Assembly: GCA_964438715.1 (NCBI GenBank)
Contig: CAYTLQ010000024.1
Span: forward strand, 1-28,012
Direction of reading: 5' to 3'
Length of the DNA stretch: 28,012 nucleotides
Source of the DNA: CAYTLQ01 sp964438715
GTDB lineage: Bacteria; Bacteroidota; Ignavibacteria; Ignavibacteriales; Ignavibacteriaceae
This document shows positions 1-8,620 of this stretch, piece by piece. Both the position numbers and the translations under genes were made by a program. Under the pieces are notes generated by a model, which was not told the DNA's origin, did no database searches, and was given only the letters and a program-made list of their open reading frames with translations. Positions within the stretch are counted from its first letter, which is position 1. The number at the start of each line of letters is the position of its first letter.

Positions 1-1
1 T

Positions 2-67
2 ATATTATTCTCACATGCCGGATTTTTTGAAAATGATGTGGATTTCAATGTAGTGGAATTTTACTGA
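2..67 (+). CDS. possible C-terminal tail of an upstream gene (partial)
   Basis: Frame 2 is open from the window edge to a TGA at 65-67 and encodes about 21 residues rich in Phe, Asp, Glu and Val, ending in VVEFY. The other two forward frames stop earlier or read less like protein. A 6-bp inverted repeat (ACTGAG at 63-68, CTCAGT at 83-88) spans the stop codon and could be a weak terminator, but it has only a short T run. The family cannot be recognised from so short a piece, and the call rests only on the open frame and its composition. Confidence 0.3.
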   Translation: MLFSHAGFFENDVDFNVVEFY

Positions 68-235
68 GTAATCTTTGTCGTTCTCAGTTTAATGTGTTTT
101 TGAAAGATTTATTTATTAATTTTCTGCCGTGTGTTCTAATATCATATAATTTCAGAGTACAAAGCGTCCTCTGTTATCAGTTAATTCATTTCAACGCTTT
201 GTTCACTTTTCATTTTCTCTAATTTGGATAAAACT

Positions 236-1756
236 ATGGAAAAAGCGCCAGCTTGTATTCTTGTAATATTCGGGGCTTCAGGCGATCTGACTGAGAGGAA
301 ACTTATTCCGGCGGTATTCGATTTGTACAAGCAAAACCTGCTTGCAGAAAATTTTGCTGTTCTTGGTGTCGGACGAACTGAACTCTCAGATGAGTCTTTC
401 CGTGAAAAAATGAGAAAGTCCCTTCAAAAGCAAAAAGTCGGCGCTCCGGAAAGTCAAATTAATAATTTCCTTCTTATGCTTTATTACACTTCATTAGAAA
501 CTTCGGTCATAGCCGATTATGAAAAAATGAAGCTAAAACTTGACGCTCTTAACAGTGCATTAAATACCGGAGGACGGTACATTTTTTATCTTTCAACACC
601 ACCCTCGCTATATCAAACTGTGGCAAATGCTCTCGGAGAGCTTGGTCTTAATAACGAAGAAGAAGGCAACGGTTTCAGGAGGCTAATAGTTGAAAAACCG
701 TTTGGATATAATCTTCAATCGGCTCGTGAACTTAACACTAATTTACAGAAAATATTCAACGAAGACCAAATCTATCGCATCGATCATTATCTTGGTAAGG
801 AAACCGTACAAAATCTGCTCGTCACGCGTTTTTCAAATGGTATTTTTGAACCGCTATGGAACAGAAATTTTATTAACTATGTGGAAATTACCTCTTCGGA
901 GAGCATTGGTGTAGAAAACCGCGGCGGGTATTACGATAATGCAGGAGCATTGCGTGATATGGTTCAAAACCACCTTTTGCAGATTTGCGGACTGGTGGCA
1001 ATGGAGCCGCCGGCGGTATTCGAGGCAAATTCAATACGAAATGAAACATTAAAAGTATTTCAGTCTTTTCGTCCGCTTAAAAAAGAGACCTTACACGATT
1101 TTGTCATAAGAGGTCAATATACCTCTGCTACAATTAAGGGTAATCCGGTACCCGGTTATCGGGAGGAAAAAGGCGTTAATCCACAATCGCGAACTGAAAC
1201 TTATGTGGCGTTGAAATTTTTTGTTGATAACTGGCGCTGGGCAGATGTTCCGTTTTATATCAGATCCGGAAAACGCTTGCCGACAAGAGTCACAGAAATT
1301 GTTATCCATTTTAAGAAAACCCCCCACAGGTTATTTGCATTTGAGGGTACTGAAGCCGATAATCAGCTCATTATCAGGATACAGCCGGATGAAGGAATAC
1401 TTATGAAAATCGGGATGAAGGTACCCGGCGCCGGATTCAAGGTACGAAATGTAAATCTGGATTTTCATTACTCTGAAATCAGTGATGAACATCTCCCGGA
1501 GGCATACGAACGACTTTTGCTTGATTCGATGCTTGGCGATGCTACTCTTTATGCGCGTGGTGATGCAGTGGAAGCGTGCTGGAAATTTATTACACCAATT
1601 CTTGAGACATGGGAGGAGCGTCCGGATTATAAGTTATTTGGGTATCCCGCAGGAACTTGGGGTCCCGAGGTCGCTGAAAAGTTGATCGAAAGTAAAAACG
1701 GATGGCGTCATCCTTGCAAAAATCTCTCAAATGACGGAATATACTGCGAATTATGA
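236..1756 (+). CDS. zwf: glucose-6-phosphate 1-dehydrogenase
   Basis: Oxidises glucose 6-phosphate to 6-phosphogluconolactone with NAD(P)+, the entry step of the oxidative pentose phosphate pathway in the cytoplasm. From ATG 236 the protein has 506 residues, normal for the family. The nucleotide-binding motif GASGDLTERK is at residues 13-22, EKPFG at 153-157, the substrate-binding signature RIDHYLGKE at 181-189, and the expected catalytic His follows Asn in QNHLLQ (H246). An in-frame TTG at 224 would add four residues; ATG 236 is preferred because family members begin just before the dinucleotide-binding fold, although neither start has a good Shine-Dalgarno. The gene overlaps pgl by 4 bp (ATGA), so the two are very probably cotranscribed. 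A TATAAT-like box at 145-150 may be the -10 element, but no convincing -35 accompanies it. Confidence 0.96.
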   Translation: MEKAPACILVIFGASGDLTERKLIPAVFDLYKQNLLAENFAVLGVGRTELSDESFREKMRKSLQKQKVGAPESQINNFLLMLYYTSLETSVIADYEKMKLKLDALNSALNTGGRYIFYLSTPPSLYQTVANALGELGLNNEEEGNGFRRLIVEKPFGYNLQSARELNTNLQKIFNEDQIYRIDHYLGKETVQNLLVTRFSNGIFEPLWNRNFINYVEITSSESIGVENRGGYYDNAGALRDMVQNHLLQICGLVAMEPPAVFEANSIRNETLKVFQSFRPLKKETLHDFVIRGQYTSATIKGNPVPGYREEKGVNPQSRTETYVALKFFVDNWRWADVPFYIRSGKRLPTRVTEIVIHFKKTPHRLFAFEGTEADNQLIIRIQPDEGILMKIGMKVPGAGFKVRNVNLDFHYSEISDEHLPEAYERLLLDSMLGDATLYARGDAVEACWKFITPILETWEERPDYKLFGYPAGTWGPEVAEKLIESKNGWRHPCKNLSNDGIYCEL

Positions 1757-2481
1757 ATGAAGTAACAATTTCTCCTTCCGCCGAAGAAACCGCTTTAGCA
1801 TGTGGTGCCTTTCTCAATGGCATTTTCAGAAAAACTGATAGGGATCCGCTAGCAATTGCAATAAGCGGGGGAACTACCCCAAAACTTCTTTTTGAGATCT
1901 TAGCATCACGATTTGCACATTCATTTCCATGGCAGCGTATCCATATATTCTGGGTTGATGAGCGATGCGTACCACCTACGGACCCGGAAAGTAATTTTGG
2001 AATGACAAAAGCCGCTCTTCTCGATAAAATTTCAATTCCCCGTACTAATATTCACCGTATCGTTGGAGAAAATTCACCTGAAAATGAAAAAGAAAGATAT
2101 TCAGAAGAACTTCGCTCTTTTTTCAGCACAATCTCCGGCATACCTTCTTTTGACTTAATGCTTCTCGGCATGGGTGAAGATGGACATACTGCCTCAATTT
2201 TTCCGCATCAGTTGCATTTATTACATTCAGAGGATATTTGTTCCGTAGCCGAACATCCGTTAACATTTCAGAAGCGTATTACACTTACGGGAACAATTAT
2301 TAATAACAGTAAGGAAATTATATTTTTAGTTACCGGCAAAGCAAAGGCTATGAGGGTGAAAGAAATCCTTCAGGATCCGGGTAACAATAAAAATCTGCCG
2401 GCAGCACATATCACCTCGAAAAATGGAAGAGTGCACTGGTTTATTGATAAAGAAGCGGCACAGAGTTTAAATAAAGCCTAA
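1753..2481 (+). CDS. pgl: 6-phosphogluconolactonase (DevB/SOL family)
   Basis: Hydrolyses 6-phosphoglucono-lactone, the product of the zwf enzyme immediately upstream, to 6-phosphogluconate. The 242-residue length is typical. The family motifs are visible: SGGTTPKLLFE near residue 39, FWVDERCVPP with the following SNFGM, and LLGMGEDGHTASIFP, the last resembling the glucosamine-6-phosphate isomerase fold signature with its catalytic Asp/His region. The start ATG overlaps the zwf stop as ATGA, indicating translational coupling. No 6-phosphogluconate dehydrogenase follows in this window, so the third oxidative step must be encoded elsewhere or be absent. Confidence 0.95.
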   Translation: MNEVTISPSAEETALACGAFLNGIFRKTDRDPLAIAISGGTTPKLLFEILASRFAHSFPWQRIHIFWVDERCVPPTDPESNFGMTKAALLDKISIPRTNIHRIVGENSPENEKERYSEELRSFFSTISGIPSFDLMLLGMGEDGHTASIFPHQLHLLHSEDICSVAEHPLTFQKRITLTGTIINNSKEIIFLVTGKAKAMRVKEILQDPGNNKNLPAAHITSKNGRVHWFIDKEAAQSLNKA

Positions 2482-2941
2482 AGATTCCTTTCCATTTGCA
2501 GGAAAAAGAATATTTCTTCACTTAGTTCTCAGAAAAAGTTTTCCTAAAACTTCTAAGTTATACATTCTCCGGTTAGTAATATGATAATAGATAGTACTGA
2601 GAAGATCATTCTCAAAACTGGGGAGTAGCAGATCCTCATAACTGCAAATTATTAATCGCTTGCGAATCGTATTTAATCGCCCCCGCAAGAATTGGTTACC
2701 GAAGAGAGGCATCACAAAATAAAAACCGCATATCACCCCATCCTTAATTTATCATTTCTCCTGGACTGAGAAATATTTCTGAACATATTTGTCATTTATG
2801 AAATTGTTTCTGAAAATACAGCAGCAACACTATTCTGCTTCCTAATCAGGTATTTCTATTTTTCATAAAATAGCATTAAGTTTCTTTAATGTGTTTGCAA
2901 CAGTAAAATCTTTTAGACATCATCTTAAAGGAACAGTAAAG
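2482..2941. other. 460-bp intergenic region between pgl and the GH13 gene
   Basis: No convincing gene is seen. A 72-codon reverse frame at 2518-2736 has no recognisable motif or ribosome-binding site. A 7-bp stem AAGTTTT/AAAACTT (2536-2552, loop CCT) lies about 55 bp after pgl but lacks a T tract. The promoter of the amylase gene should lie here; a TTGTCA at 2789-2794 followed after 17 bp by GAAAAT is only a weak match to a sigma-70 type promoter. Confidence 0.5.
2927..2933 (+). promoter_or_regulatory. ribosome-binding site deciding the GH13 start
   Basis: AAAGGAA lies about 9 nt before ATG 2942, directly in front of a classic signal peptide. The frame is open further upstream to a GTG at 2891, but that codon lacks a Shine-Dalgarno and would place 17 extra residues before the signal peptide. 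The site therefore supports ATG 2942. Confidence 0.75.
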
Positions 2942-5900
2942 ATGAGACAAAAAATCTACTCATATCACTTTATCACTTTCTTTATCATTTTCAATATTAT
3001 CCTTACAAGCTCTTCTTCTTTTGCTCAATACGCTCCCGGTGACCCTAATGCCATCCCCATAGAATTCCGCTTTACACATGAATTAGCCCCAACTGATTCC
3101 GGCGTAGGCGTAAACGGCTCAATGAATAACTGGTTGAATGGAATTTTCCCGATGCAGGAAGTTTCTCCGAATCTTTGGAAAACTACACTCGAATTACTTC
3201 CTCTGACTTATGAATATAAATTTGTTACTTATACCGACACGGTTGGACAGAACGGCGTTACAGCATATTATACCGATCCTCTTAACCCCAGAGCAGGTGG
3301 TCCGTTTAATAATTCTTTCCTTACAGTGCGTAACCCAATGATATACTATCTTCTTCCGAAAAGCGGGAGCACTGTTACAACTGATAAACCAACAATTACT
3401 GCTAATCTTGCTGTTAGTAATTCCAGCCAGTTAAATGTAAATTCTATTTATTTTTCAATCGATGGAAACCCTGTACCTAATGCCTCTCAATACTACAACC
3501 CCGCAACAAAAATGTTTAGTTATACGCCCACCATGGGTTTAACTTTTGCACAGCATACGGCTCTTATAAAAATTGAAACAACCGCAGGTGATACTGCTTC
3601 TCTCTCAACTTCATTTACTGTCAGTGGCTTTTTTTCAACCGGTCCTTATACCTTTAAATTCGATAGTAAAAGCCCTAATTTTGAAATCATTCAACCTATT
3701 ACCCGTGTAGATATTAAAGCCGATTTTAATTCCGGTGGCAATAGTCCTATGACGGATCCGGATAGTGATGGAGTATATACATACACTGCTACCCTCAATA
3801 TAAACCAACAGAATGAATATACAATTATCGTGAATACCGGCTTGTATATGAATGATCCGGATAATCCTGATCTCTCCTCCAATCACAAAACACGGGTATT
3901 TAAAACTCTTCAGGCCCTCCCCGAATTCAGAAGTTTCTCTCCTCTTTCCTGTGCATCTTACTCATTTCCCGGCGATTCAGTAGTTGCTACTGCACGGTTA
4001 TTCCGGAGTGATTCTGCTATCAGTATATCCGCCACCTCTCTTACTGCAACACACAACGGCTCACCGATACCCGTTTCTTGGTCTGCTGTCGGCGGAGGAA
4101 CATTGGATGTGAGAGCAACGATTTTGAATCCGCCTCAGGGGAGAAATATAATTACATTCAATGGCGCAGATCTGAAAGGGAATCAGGCATTGCCGGTGAA
4201 ATATTCATTTGGAGTATATCCACCAAATTCAGGATTTCATTATGTAGATGATGAAGATGATGATAAAGGCGACGGAAAATATCTCTATCCTAATGGCGTA
4301 CCAGATGGCTCAGCCGATTTGCAGGAATTTCATATTACTGCAACACCGGGTAATGACAGTCTTGAATTCAGAATAAAATTACAAACTATCAGTCCCTTTA
4401 CACGAACTGCGTTGCTTATTTCGAACAAAATTGATAATAACTATACCCCTGCATTACAAAATATTGATCTTCGGGTACCTGAATGGCATAACAGAGGAAT
4501 ATACATCATTCTTGCTCATCCATCCTCGCCTTACTTCACGCCTTCAGAAGAGAATATTATCTATGTTTCCCGCACACCACTGCAGACAGGCAGTACTATA
4601 GTTCTCAATTCGTCATCTTTGCTTAATGATGAATTTCTTTTTAAACTGCCTCTTTCACTACTTGAGAGTATTATGGGTAGTTATCACAGCGCCTGGTTGT
4701 ACTCTTTCTTTTCTTATCTGAAAGACTCATCCGGTTCTATAGAAATAACATCTTCACTCGGCGGTAAAGATTTTACCGAGGACTCCGATATTTATGATGC
4801 AGGGTTCTTTTTTGATCAAAAAACGCAGGAACGATTGTTGGCAAATTACAGTTCTTCAGCTATGACCGGCGGTCCCAGAGTAGCCACAATTGGCAAAAAT
4901 CAACGCGGGGGTTTACTTATTGCCCCTGAAACTATTAGTACAGTTCTTGCTCAGACACCCGATATTCATCTTAATACTAACGGCGGAGTACTTTACACTG
5001 ATACCATTACAATATTTGGCTATGCAGATGTAGCACCGGGTACAATTATTAATATCAAAGTAAACCTAAGCGATTATACGACCCAAACGAATTCTTCAAA
5101 GGAATTTTCAAAGCAGATTAACCTTTTTGATAGTTTAAACACTATAACCGCTTTCTTCCCTCTTAATTCACGAATCATTAAAAGCGCTCCGGTTTCTTTT
5201 GTTTACATGAAAGAAAAAAAGCCTGTAGCAGTTGTTTCATCATCCATAAGTGGATCAAGTGTCGTACTCGATGGAACTGCTTCTTCTGATCCTGAAGGTG
5301 GTACTCTAAGCTTTCATTGGTCACAGGATCCGAAAAATCCTCAGCAGGTTTCACTAGGTAATATTAATTCTCCAACGGTCTCATTTACTGCTCCTTCTAA
5401 GAAAGGAGAATATTATTTTACGCTAAAAGTTACCGATCCACAGGGGCTTACCGGCTGGACACGAAATGTTATTATCATTTCTGATACAGGTAATTTTACT
5501 CCTGATCTTACAAAGTTTCATTCGCGATGGATAGATACTTCAATTGTTTATTCGGTTTTTGTGAGAACCTTTGATCCGGCAGGAACCTTCAACGCCATAA
5601 CTTCACGGATGAATGAACTTCGGGATCTTGGTGTCGATTGCATCTGGTTTCTTCCTATACACCCAACAACCGAAGATCATGGTCCCGATAATCCGGGCTA
5701 TGCTGTAACGGATTATTTCGATGTACTTAATTTATATGGAACAAAGCAGGATTTCCGGAATCTGGTCAATTCTGCTCATGAAGCTGGCATCAAGGTTATC
5801 CTCGATCATGTAATTCAACATACCAGCGACCTGCATCCGTTTATGCGCGATGCCAACCGATTTAAAAACCACTCCCCGTTTTATCCTTTTTATATGTGGG

Positions 5901-7156
5901 ATGCAAATAACAATTTCATTTACTTATTTACATGGGTTTCTCTCCCCTCAATCAATTATTCAAATCCCTTTACCCGCGACTATCTGAAACGAATTGGCAA
6001 GTATTGGGTTCAGGAATTTGATGTTGATGGATACCGTTGCGATGTTGCTTGGGCAATAAACGATCTTCGCCCTGAGGGACCGGCGTTCTGGCAAAGTTGG
6101 CGCGACGGATTGAAAAAGATGAAGCCTGATGCTTTTTTGTTGGCTGAAGCAGATGCACGCTATGATCGTTACTTCGATAAAAAATTTGATGCCGCTTATG
6201 ATTGGTATTGGTTTACCAATATCCGAAGTATAATTGGCGGCAGTAGCTCCATAGCTTCACTCGACTCATCTATTCAGCATTATCTTTCACCTGCTTTTCC
6301 GAAACATGCTATCCCGTTTAAATTTCTTGAAAGCCAGGACGAACAGCGTTTCATCGAGGCTTACGGAGTAGCATCAACGAAACTCGCTGCCTCTTTTATG
6401 TTTACACTTCCCGGTGTGCCAATGCTTTACGCAGGGCAGGAGGTTGGCGAGGAAACATATAGAGGAATTATTAACTGGAGCGATCCACATTTACTTCGTC
6501 CATTTTATAAAAAACTGATCCGTATAAGAAAAGATAATCCCGCGTTAACCCTGGGGAATTTTCAGCGTATTACAAACTCTACCCCTACCGGTGTCTATTC
6601 ATATTTACGGCTAAAGGACTCCAGCAATGCATTAATGGTTTATAACTTTTCCGGCAACCAGCTTACCACAACACTAAATGTTCCGCTTCAAAGTATAACA
6701 TTCGATTCAACATCATCATTTTATCTTAATGATGTTCTTAACAATCAATCTTTTGCGGTAACCGGACAACAATTAAAAAATTATCAGGTTACTGTTCCCG
6801 CAAAGTCGGGAAGAATCTTTATACTGAGTAATACTCCACTTGTTGATATTGAGGATGATATTGCTCAGGTACCCGAACAATTTGATTTATTTCAGAATTA
6901 TCCTAATCCCTTTAACCCAAGTACAACCATACGATATTCACTACCCGTTTCTGGTCATGTACAACTTAGTGTTTTCAGTATTCTGGGAGAAAAGGTAGCC
7001 GACATTGTGAATACCAATTTACCGGCAGGTCACCATTCTGCTGTTTTCGATGGATCAGGTTTTGCCTCGGGAGTATATTTCTTCCGTATTGAAGTACATC
7101 CTTTCAGCGGGGGTGATGCATTCACTGCTGTTAAGAAAATGGTTCTGGTGAAATAG
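2942..7156 (+). CDS. secreted multidomain GH13 alpha-amylase-family enzyme with T9SS sorting domain
   Basis: A 1404-residue extracellular or cell-surface enzyme, probably acting on starch- or glycogen-like alpha-glucans. Domains in order: signal peptide (about 1-28); CBM48/AMPK-like Ig module (about 40-125) with NGSMNNW; a second similar module (about 234-320); a region resembling the glucodextranase C-terminal/DOMON-like domain (about 431-665, starting VDDEDDDKGDGKYLYP); a PKD-like domain (about 761-850); the GH13 barrel (about 861-1215) with its C-terminal beta domain; and a type A T9SS domain (about 1314-1404, NYPNPFNPS). Catalytic residues appear intact: nucleophile D1034 with R1032, acid/base E1069, and D1133. 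Region I reads DHVIQH and region IV ESQDEQR, with Gln where Asn and His usually occur. Substrate specificity cannot be assigned from sequence alone. A strong terminator follows. Confidence 0.92.
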   Translation: MRQKIYSYHFITFFIIFNIILTSSSSFAQYAPGDPNAIPIEFRFTHELAPTDSGVGVNGSMNNWLNGIFPMQEVSPNLWKTTLELLPLTYEYKFVTYTDTVGQNGVTAYYTDPLNPRAGGPFNNSFLTVRNPMIYYLLPKSGSTVTTDKPTITANLAVSNSSQLNVNSIYFSIDGNPVPNASQYYNPATKMFSYTPTMGLTFAQHTALIKIETTAGDTASLSTSFTVSGFFSTGPYTFKFDSKSPNFEIIQPITRVDIKADFNSGGNSPMTDPDSDGVYTYTATLNINQQNEYTIIVNTGLYMNDPDNPDLSSNHKTRVFKTLQALPEFRSFSPLSCASYSFPGDSVVATARLFRSDSAISISATSLTATHNGSPIPVSWSAVGGGTLDVRATILNPPQGRNIITFNGADLKGNQALPVKYSFGVYPPNSGFHYVDDEDDDKGDGKYLYPNGVPDGSADLQEFHITATPGNDSLEFRIKLQTISPFTRTALLISNKIDNNYTPALQNIDLRVPEWHNRGIYIILAHPSSPYFTPSEENIIYVSRTPLQTGSTIVLNSSSLLNDEFLFKLPLSLLESIMGSYHSAWLYSFFSYLKDSSGSIEITSSLGGKDFTEDSDIYDAGFFFDQKTQERLLANYSSSAMTGGPRVATIGKNQRGGLLIAPETISTVLAQTPDIHLNTNGGVLYTDTITIFGYADVAPGTIINIKVNLSDYTTQTNSSKEFSKQINLFDSLNTITAFFPLNSRIIKSAPVSFVYMKEKKPVAVVSSSISGSSVVLDGTASSDPEGGTLSFHWSQDPKNPQQVSLGNINSPTVSFTAPSKKGEYYFTLKVTDPQGLTGWTRNVIIISDTGNFTPDLTKFHSRWIDTSIVYSVFVRTFDPAGTFNAITSRMNELRDLGVDCIWFLPIHPTTEDHGPDNPGYAVTDYFDVLNLYGTKQDFRNLVNSAHEAGIKVILDHVIQHTSDLHPFMRDANRFKNHSPFYPFYMWDANNNFIYLFTWVSLPSINYSNPFTRDYLKRIGKYWVQEFDVDGYRCDVAWAINDLRPEGPAFWQSWRDGLKKMKPDAFLLAEADARYDRYFDKKFDAAYDWYWFTNIRSIIGGSSSIASLDSSIQHYLSPAFPKHAIPFKFLESQDEQRFIEAYGVASTKLAASFMFTLPGVPMLYAGQEVGEETYRGIINWSDPHLLRPFYKKLIRIRKDNPALTLGNFQRITNSTPTGVYSYLRLKDSSNALMVYNFSGNQLTTTLNVPLQSITFDSTSSFYLNDVLNNQSFAVTGQQLKNYQVTVPAKSGRIFILSNTPLVDIEDDIAQVPEQFDLFQNYPNPFNPSTTIRYSLPVSGHVQLSVFSILGEKVADIVNTNLPAGHHSAVFDGSGFASGVYFFRIEVHPFSGGDAFTAVKKMVLVK

Positions 7157-7165
7157 CATTTAATG

Positions 7166-7205
7166 TGAGGCTGTAACCATTTACTAAGTTACGGCCTCAT
7201 TTTTT
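7166..7205 (+). terminator. intrinsic terminator after the GH13 gene
   Basis: A 12-bp stem (TGAGGCTGTAAC at 7166-7177 with GTTACGGCCTCA at 7188-7199, one G-U pair) has a 10-nt loop and is followed by six T residues. It starts 10 bp after the stop codon and should end the amylase transcript cleanly before the MarR unit. This is the clearest terminator in the window. Confidence 0.92.
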
Positions 7206-7478
7206 CATCTAATATAATTACCGTTTCCCTGTCATTTTAATCTAGGCTTTGGTCAACTAAATAATTACTTCCTCCCTCATAAAGTGACAATTATCACACA
7301 ATTCAATAATCTACCTGAAATAATCGTGTGCAGTTTGATTAAAAGATTTTTTGCCTCACTTATCACAAATTAATGCAGTTTTTTCAAGTACTTTTTACCA
7401 TTGCAATTTGTTTGACTTGACATTAGATAACAAAAGCATTATTTTAATGTTAAAATATTTAATATCTAAAATAATTCG
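7206..7478. other. intergenic region upstream of the MarR gene
   Basis: About 270 bp of AT-rich DNA between the terminator and the MarR start. The first 200 bp show nothing recognisable. The last 70 bp hold the promoter and palindrome annotated separately. Confidence 0.6.
7417..7469 (+). promoter_or_regulatory. promoter with nested palindromes, likely MarR operator
   Basis: A consensus -35 TTGACA (7417-7422) is followed after 17 bp by TATTTT (7440-7445). A palindrome ATTTTAA-TG-TTAAAAT (7441-7456) overlaps the -10 box, and a wider inverted repeat TTAGATA (7423-7429)/TATCTAA (7463-7469) has almost the same centre. MarR dimers commonly bind such palindromes over their own promoter, so autorepression is likely. 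The repeats are seen directly; binding is inferred. Bacteroidota often use a different promoter consensus, which lowers confidence in the exact boxes. Confidence 0.55.
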
Positions 7479-7925
7479 ATGAAAACGACTCTAAAGTACG
7501 GACCAAAGATAGATTCAGCTCTCGGGCTCTGGGTAAAACTTGCCCGTGCCTACCTTACTTTCAGTCGGAGATCTTATGAAAGTATAAGGTCTTTTGGTCT
7601 GACTGAGCCGCAATTTGGCGTAATTGAAACCTTGGGTCACCTTGGACCTATGACTATAGGAACTCTTTGCAAAAAGCAATTGGTAAGTGGCGGAAATATG
7701 ACTCTCGTTGTTGATAATTTGGAACGGGAAGGATTTGTACGCAGAGTTCACAGTCCGGACGATCGGAGGGCAATCATAGTCGAGCTTACCGAAAAAGGTA
7801 AAGAATTGTTTGAAAAAGTGTTTCCGAAGCACGCCGAAAATATTGCAAAAGCCGTTGAGGTTCTCACACCGCAGGAAATTGAGGAGCTTAGTCGTTTATT
7901 CAAAAAGTTGGGAACTTCACTGTAA
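7479..7925 (+). CDS. MarR-family transcriptional regulator
   Basis: A 148-residue winged-helix repressor. The N-terminal helix is followed by the helix-turn-helix (about residues 55-85, including IGTLCKKQLVSGGNMT) and the beta wing with the hallmark DDRRAIIVELTEKG. A C-terminal helix for dimerisation follows (VFPKHAENI onward). The overall pattern resembles the MhqR/YkvE branch, which controls nitroreductases and dioxygenases in response to quinone-like electrophiles; the two following genes, a nitroreductase and a pirin, fit that role. The conserved-Cys sensing of the OhrR type is not obvious. No Shine-Dalgarno precedes ATG 7479, but that codon gives the family's normal N-terminus. Confidence 0.93.
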   Translation: MKTTLKYGPKIDSALGLWVKLARAYLTFSRRSYESIRSFGLTEPQFGVIETLGHLGPMTIGTLCKKQLVSGGNMTLVVDNLEREGFVRRVHSPDDRRAIIVELTEKGKELFEKVFPKHAENIAKAVEVLTPQEIEELSRLFKKLGTSL

Positions 7926-7977
7926 AATTTTTTGTTAAATATTTTGAGTTCAAATATTAATATATTGAAAGATTGAT

Positions 7978-8604
7978 ATGTTTACTAATTTTGATACAGC
8001 AATGCATATTTCCGAAATTCAGGAAAAACGATTCAGCCCCAAAGAATTTTCACCTTCCCCCATACCCGATGAAGAAATTCGTTCGCTCTTTGAAGCAGTT
8101 CGTGTATCTCCTTCCTCTATGAACATACAGCCGTGGGCTTTTGTATTTTCCCGCAGAGGAACAAAAGAATTTGAATCAATGCTGGAATTACTGTATGAGA
8201 AGAATCGTGAGTGGGCAAAAAATTCAGCAGTTTTAGTAATGGCGTTTGTTAAGAAAGAAAACCCCCGAACTCAGCAGAATAATTTCTATGCACTATACGA
8301 TCTGGGTGGAGCTATGGCAAATCTCGTAGTAAGAGCTACCGCCTCAGGAATTTATGTCCATCAGATGGGCGGCTTTGACAGACAAAAAGCCAATGAAATG
8401 TTTCCATCTGCATCCGGTTATGAACCCGCTGTTGTTGCCGCACTTGGCTATTTACCGGATGATTTTGAAAACTCCGTCAGGCATCTTAACATTCTCCGCT
8501 CGAGAAAGAGAATGGAACTCAGTGAATTTGTGTTTGAGGGCTCCTGGGGCAACACTGCTGAAGCAGTAAAAAATGTTAAACAGGAAATTTATACTAATAA
8601 TTAA
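7978..8604 (+). CDS. nitroreductase-family FMN oxidoreductase
   Basis: A 208-residue protein of the NAD(P)H-dependent, FMN-binding nitroreductase family, which reduces nitro compounds, quinones or enones. The N-terminal signature (RFSPKEF near residue 18, then VRVSPSSMNIQPWAF) matches the phosphate-binding and FMN-contact region, and the central GGAMANLVVRATASGIYVHQMGGFD matches the dimer-interface helices followed by the second flavin-contact loop. It begins 52 bp after the MarR gene and is probably in the same transcript. ATG 7978 is used; an internal ATG at 8002 (MHISEIQEKR) is a possible alternative and would remove eight residues. The substrate is not predictable, although the neighbourhood suggests electrophile detoxification. 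Confidence 0.9.
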   Translation: MFTNFDTAMHISEIQEKRFSPKEFSPSPIPDEEIRSLFEAVRVSPSSMNIQPWAFVFSRRGTKEFESMLELLYEKNREWAKNSAVLVMAFVKKENPRTQQNNFYALYDLGGAMANLVVRATASGIYVHQMGGFDRQKANEMFPSASGYEPAVVAALGYLPDDFENSVRHLNILRSRKRMELSEFVFEGSWGNTAEAVKNVKQEIYTNN

Positions 8605-8620
8605 TTAAGGTGGTGCAAAT

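Noticed and set aside
2536..2552. 7-bp AT-rich hairpin after pgl as a terminator
   Set aside because: The stem is mostly A-T pairs, has a 3-nt loop and is not followed by a T tract.
2518..2736. 72-codon reverse open frame between pgl and the GH13 gene
   Set aside because: No recognisable motif, no ribosome-binding site and AT-driven composition; probably a chance frame.
2891..2941. GTG start extending the GH13 protein by 17 residues
   Set aside because: ATG 2942 has a clear AAAGGAA and begins directly at the signal peptide.
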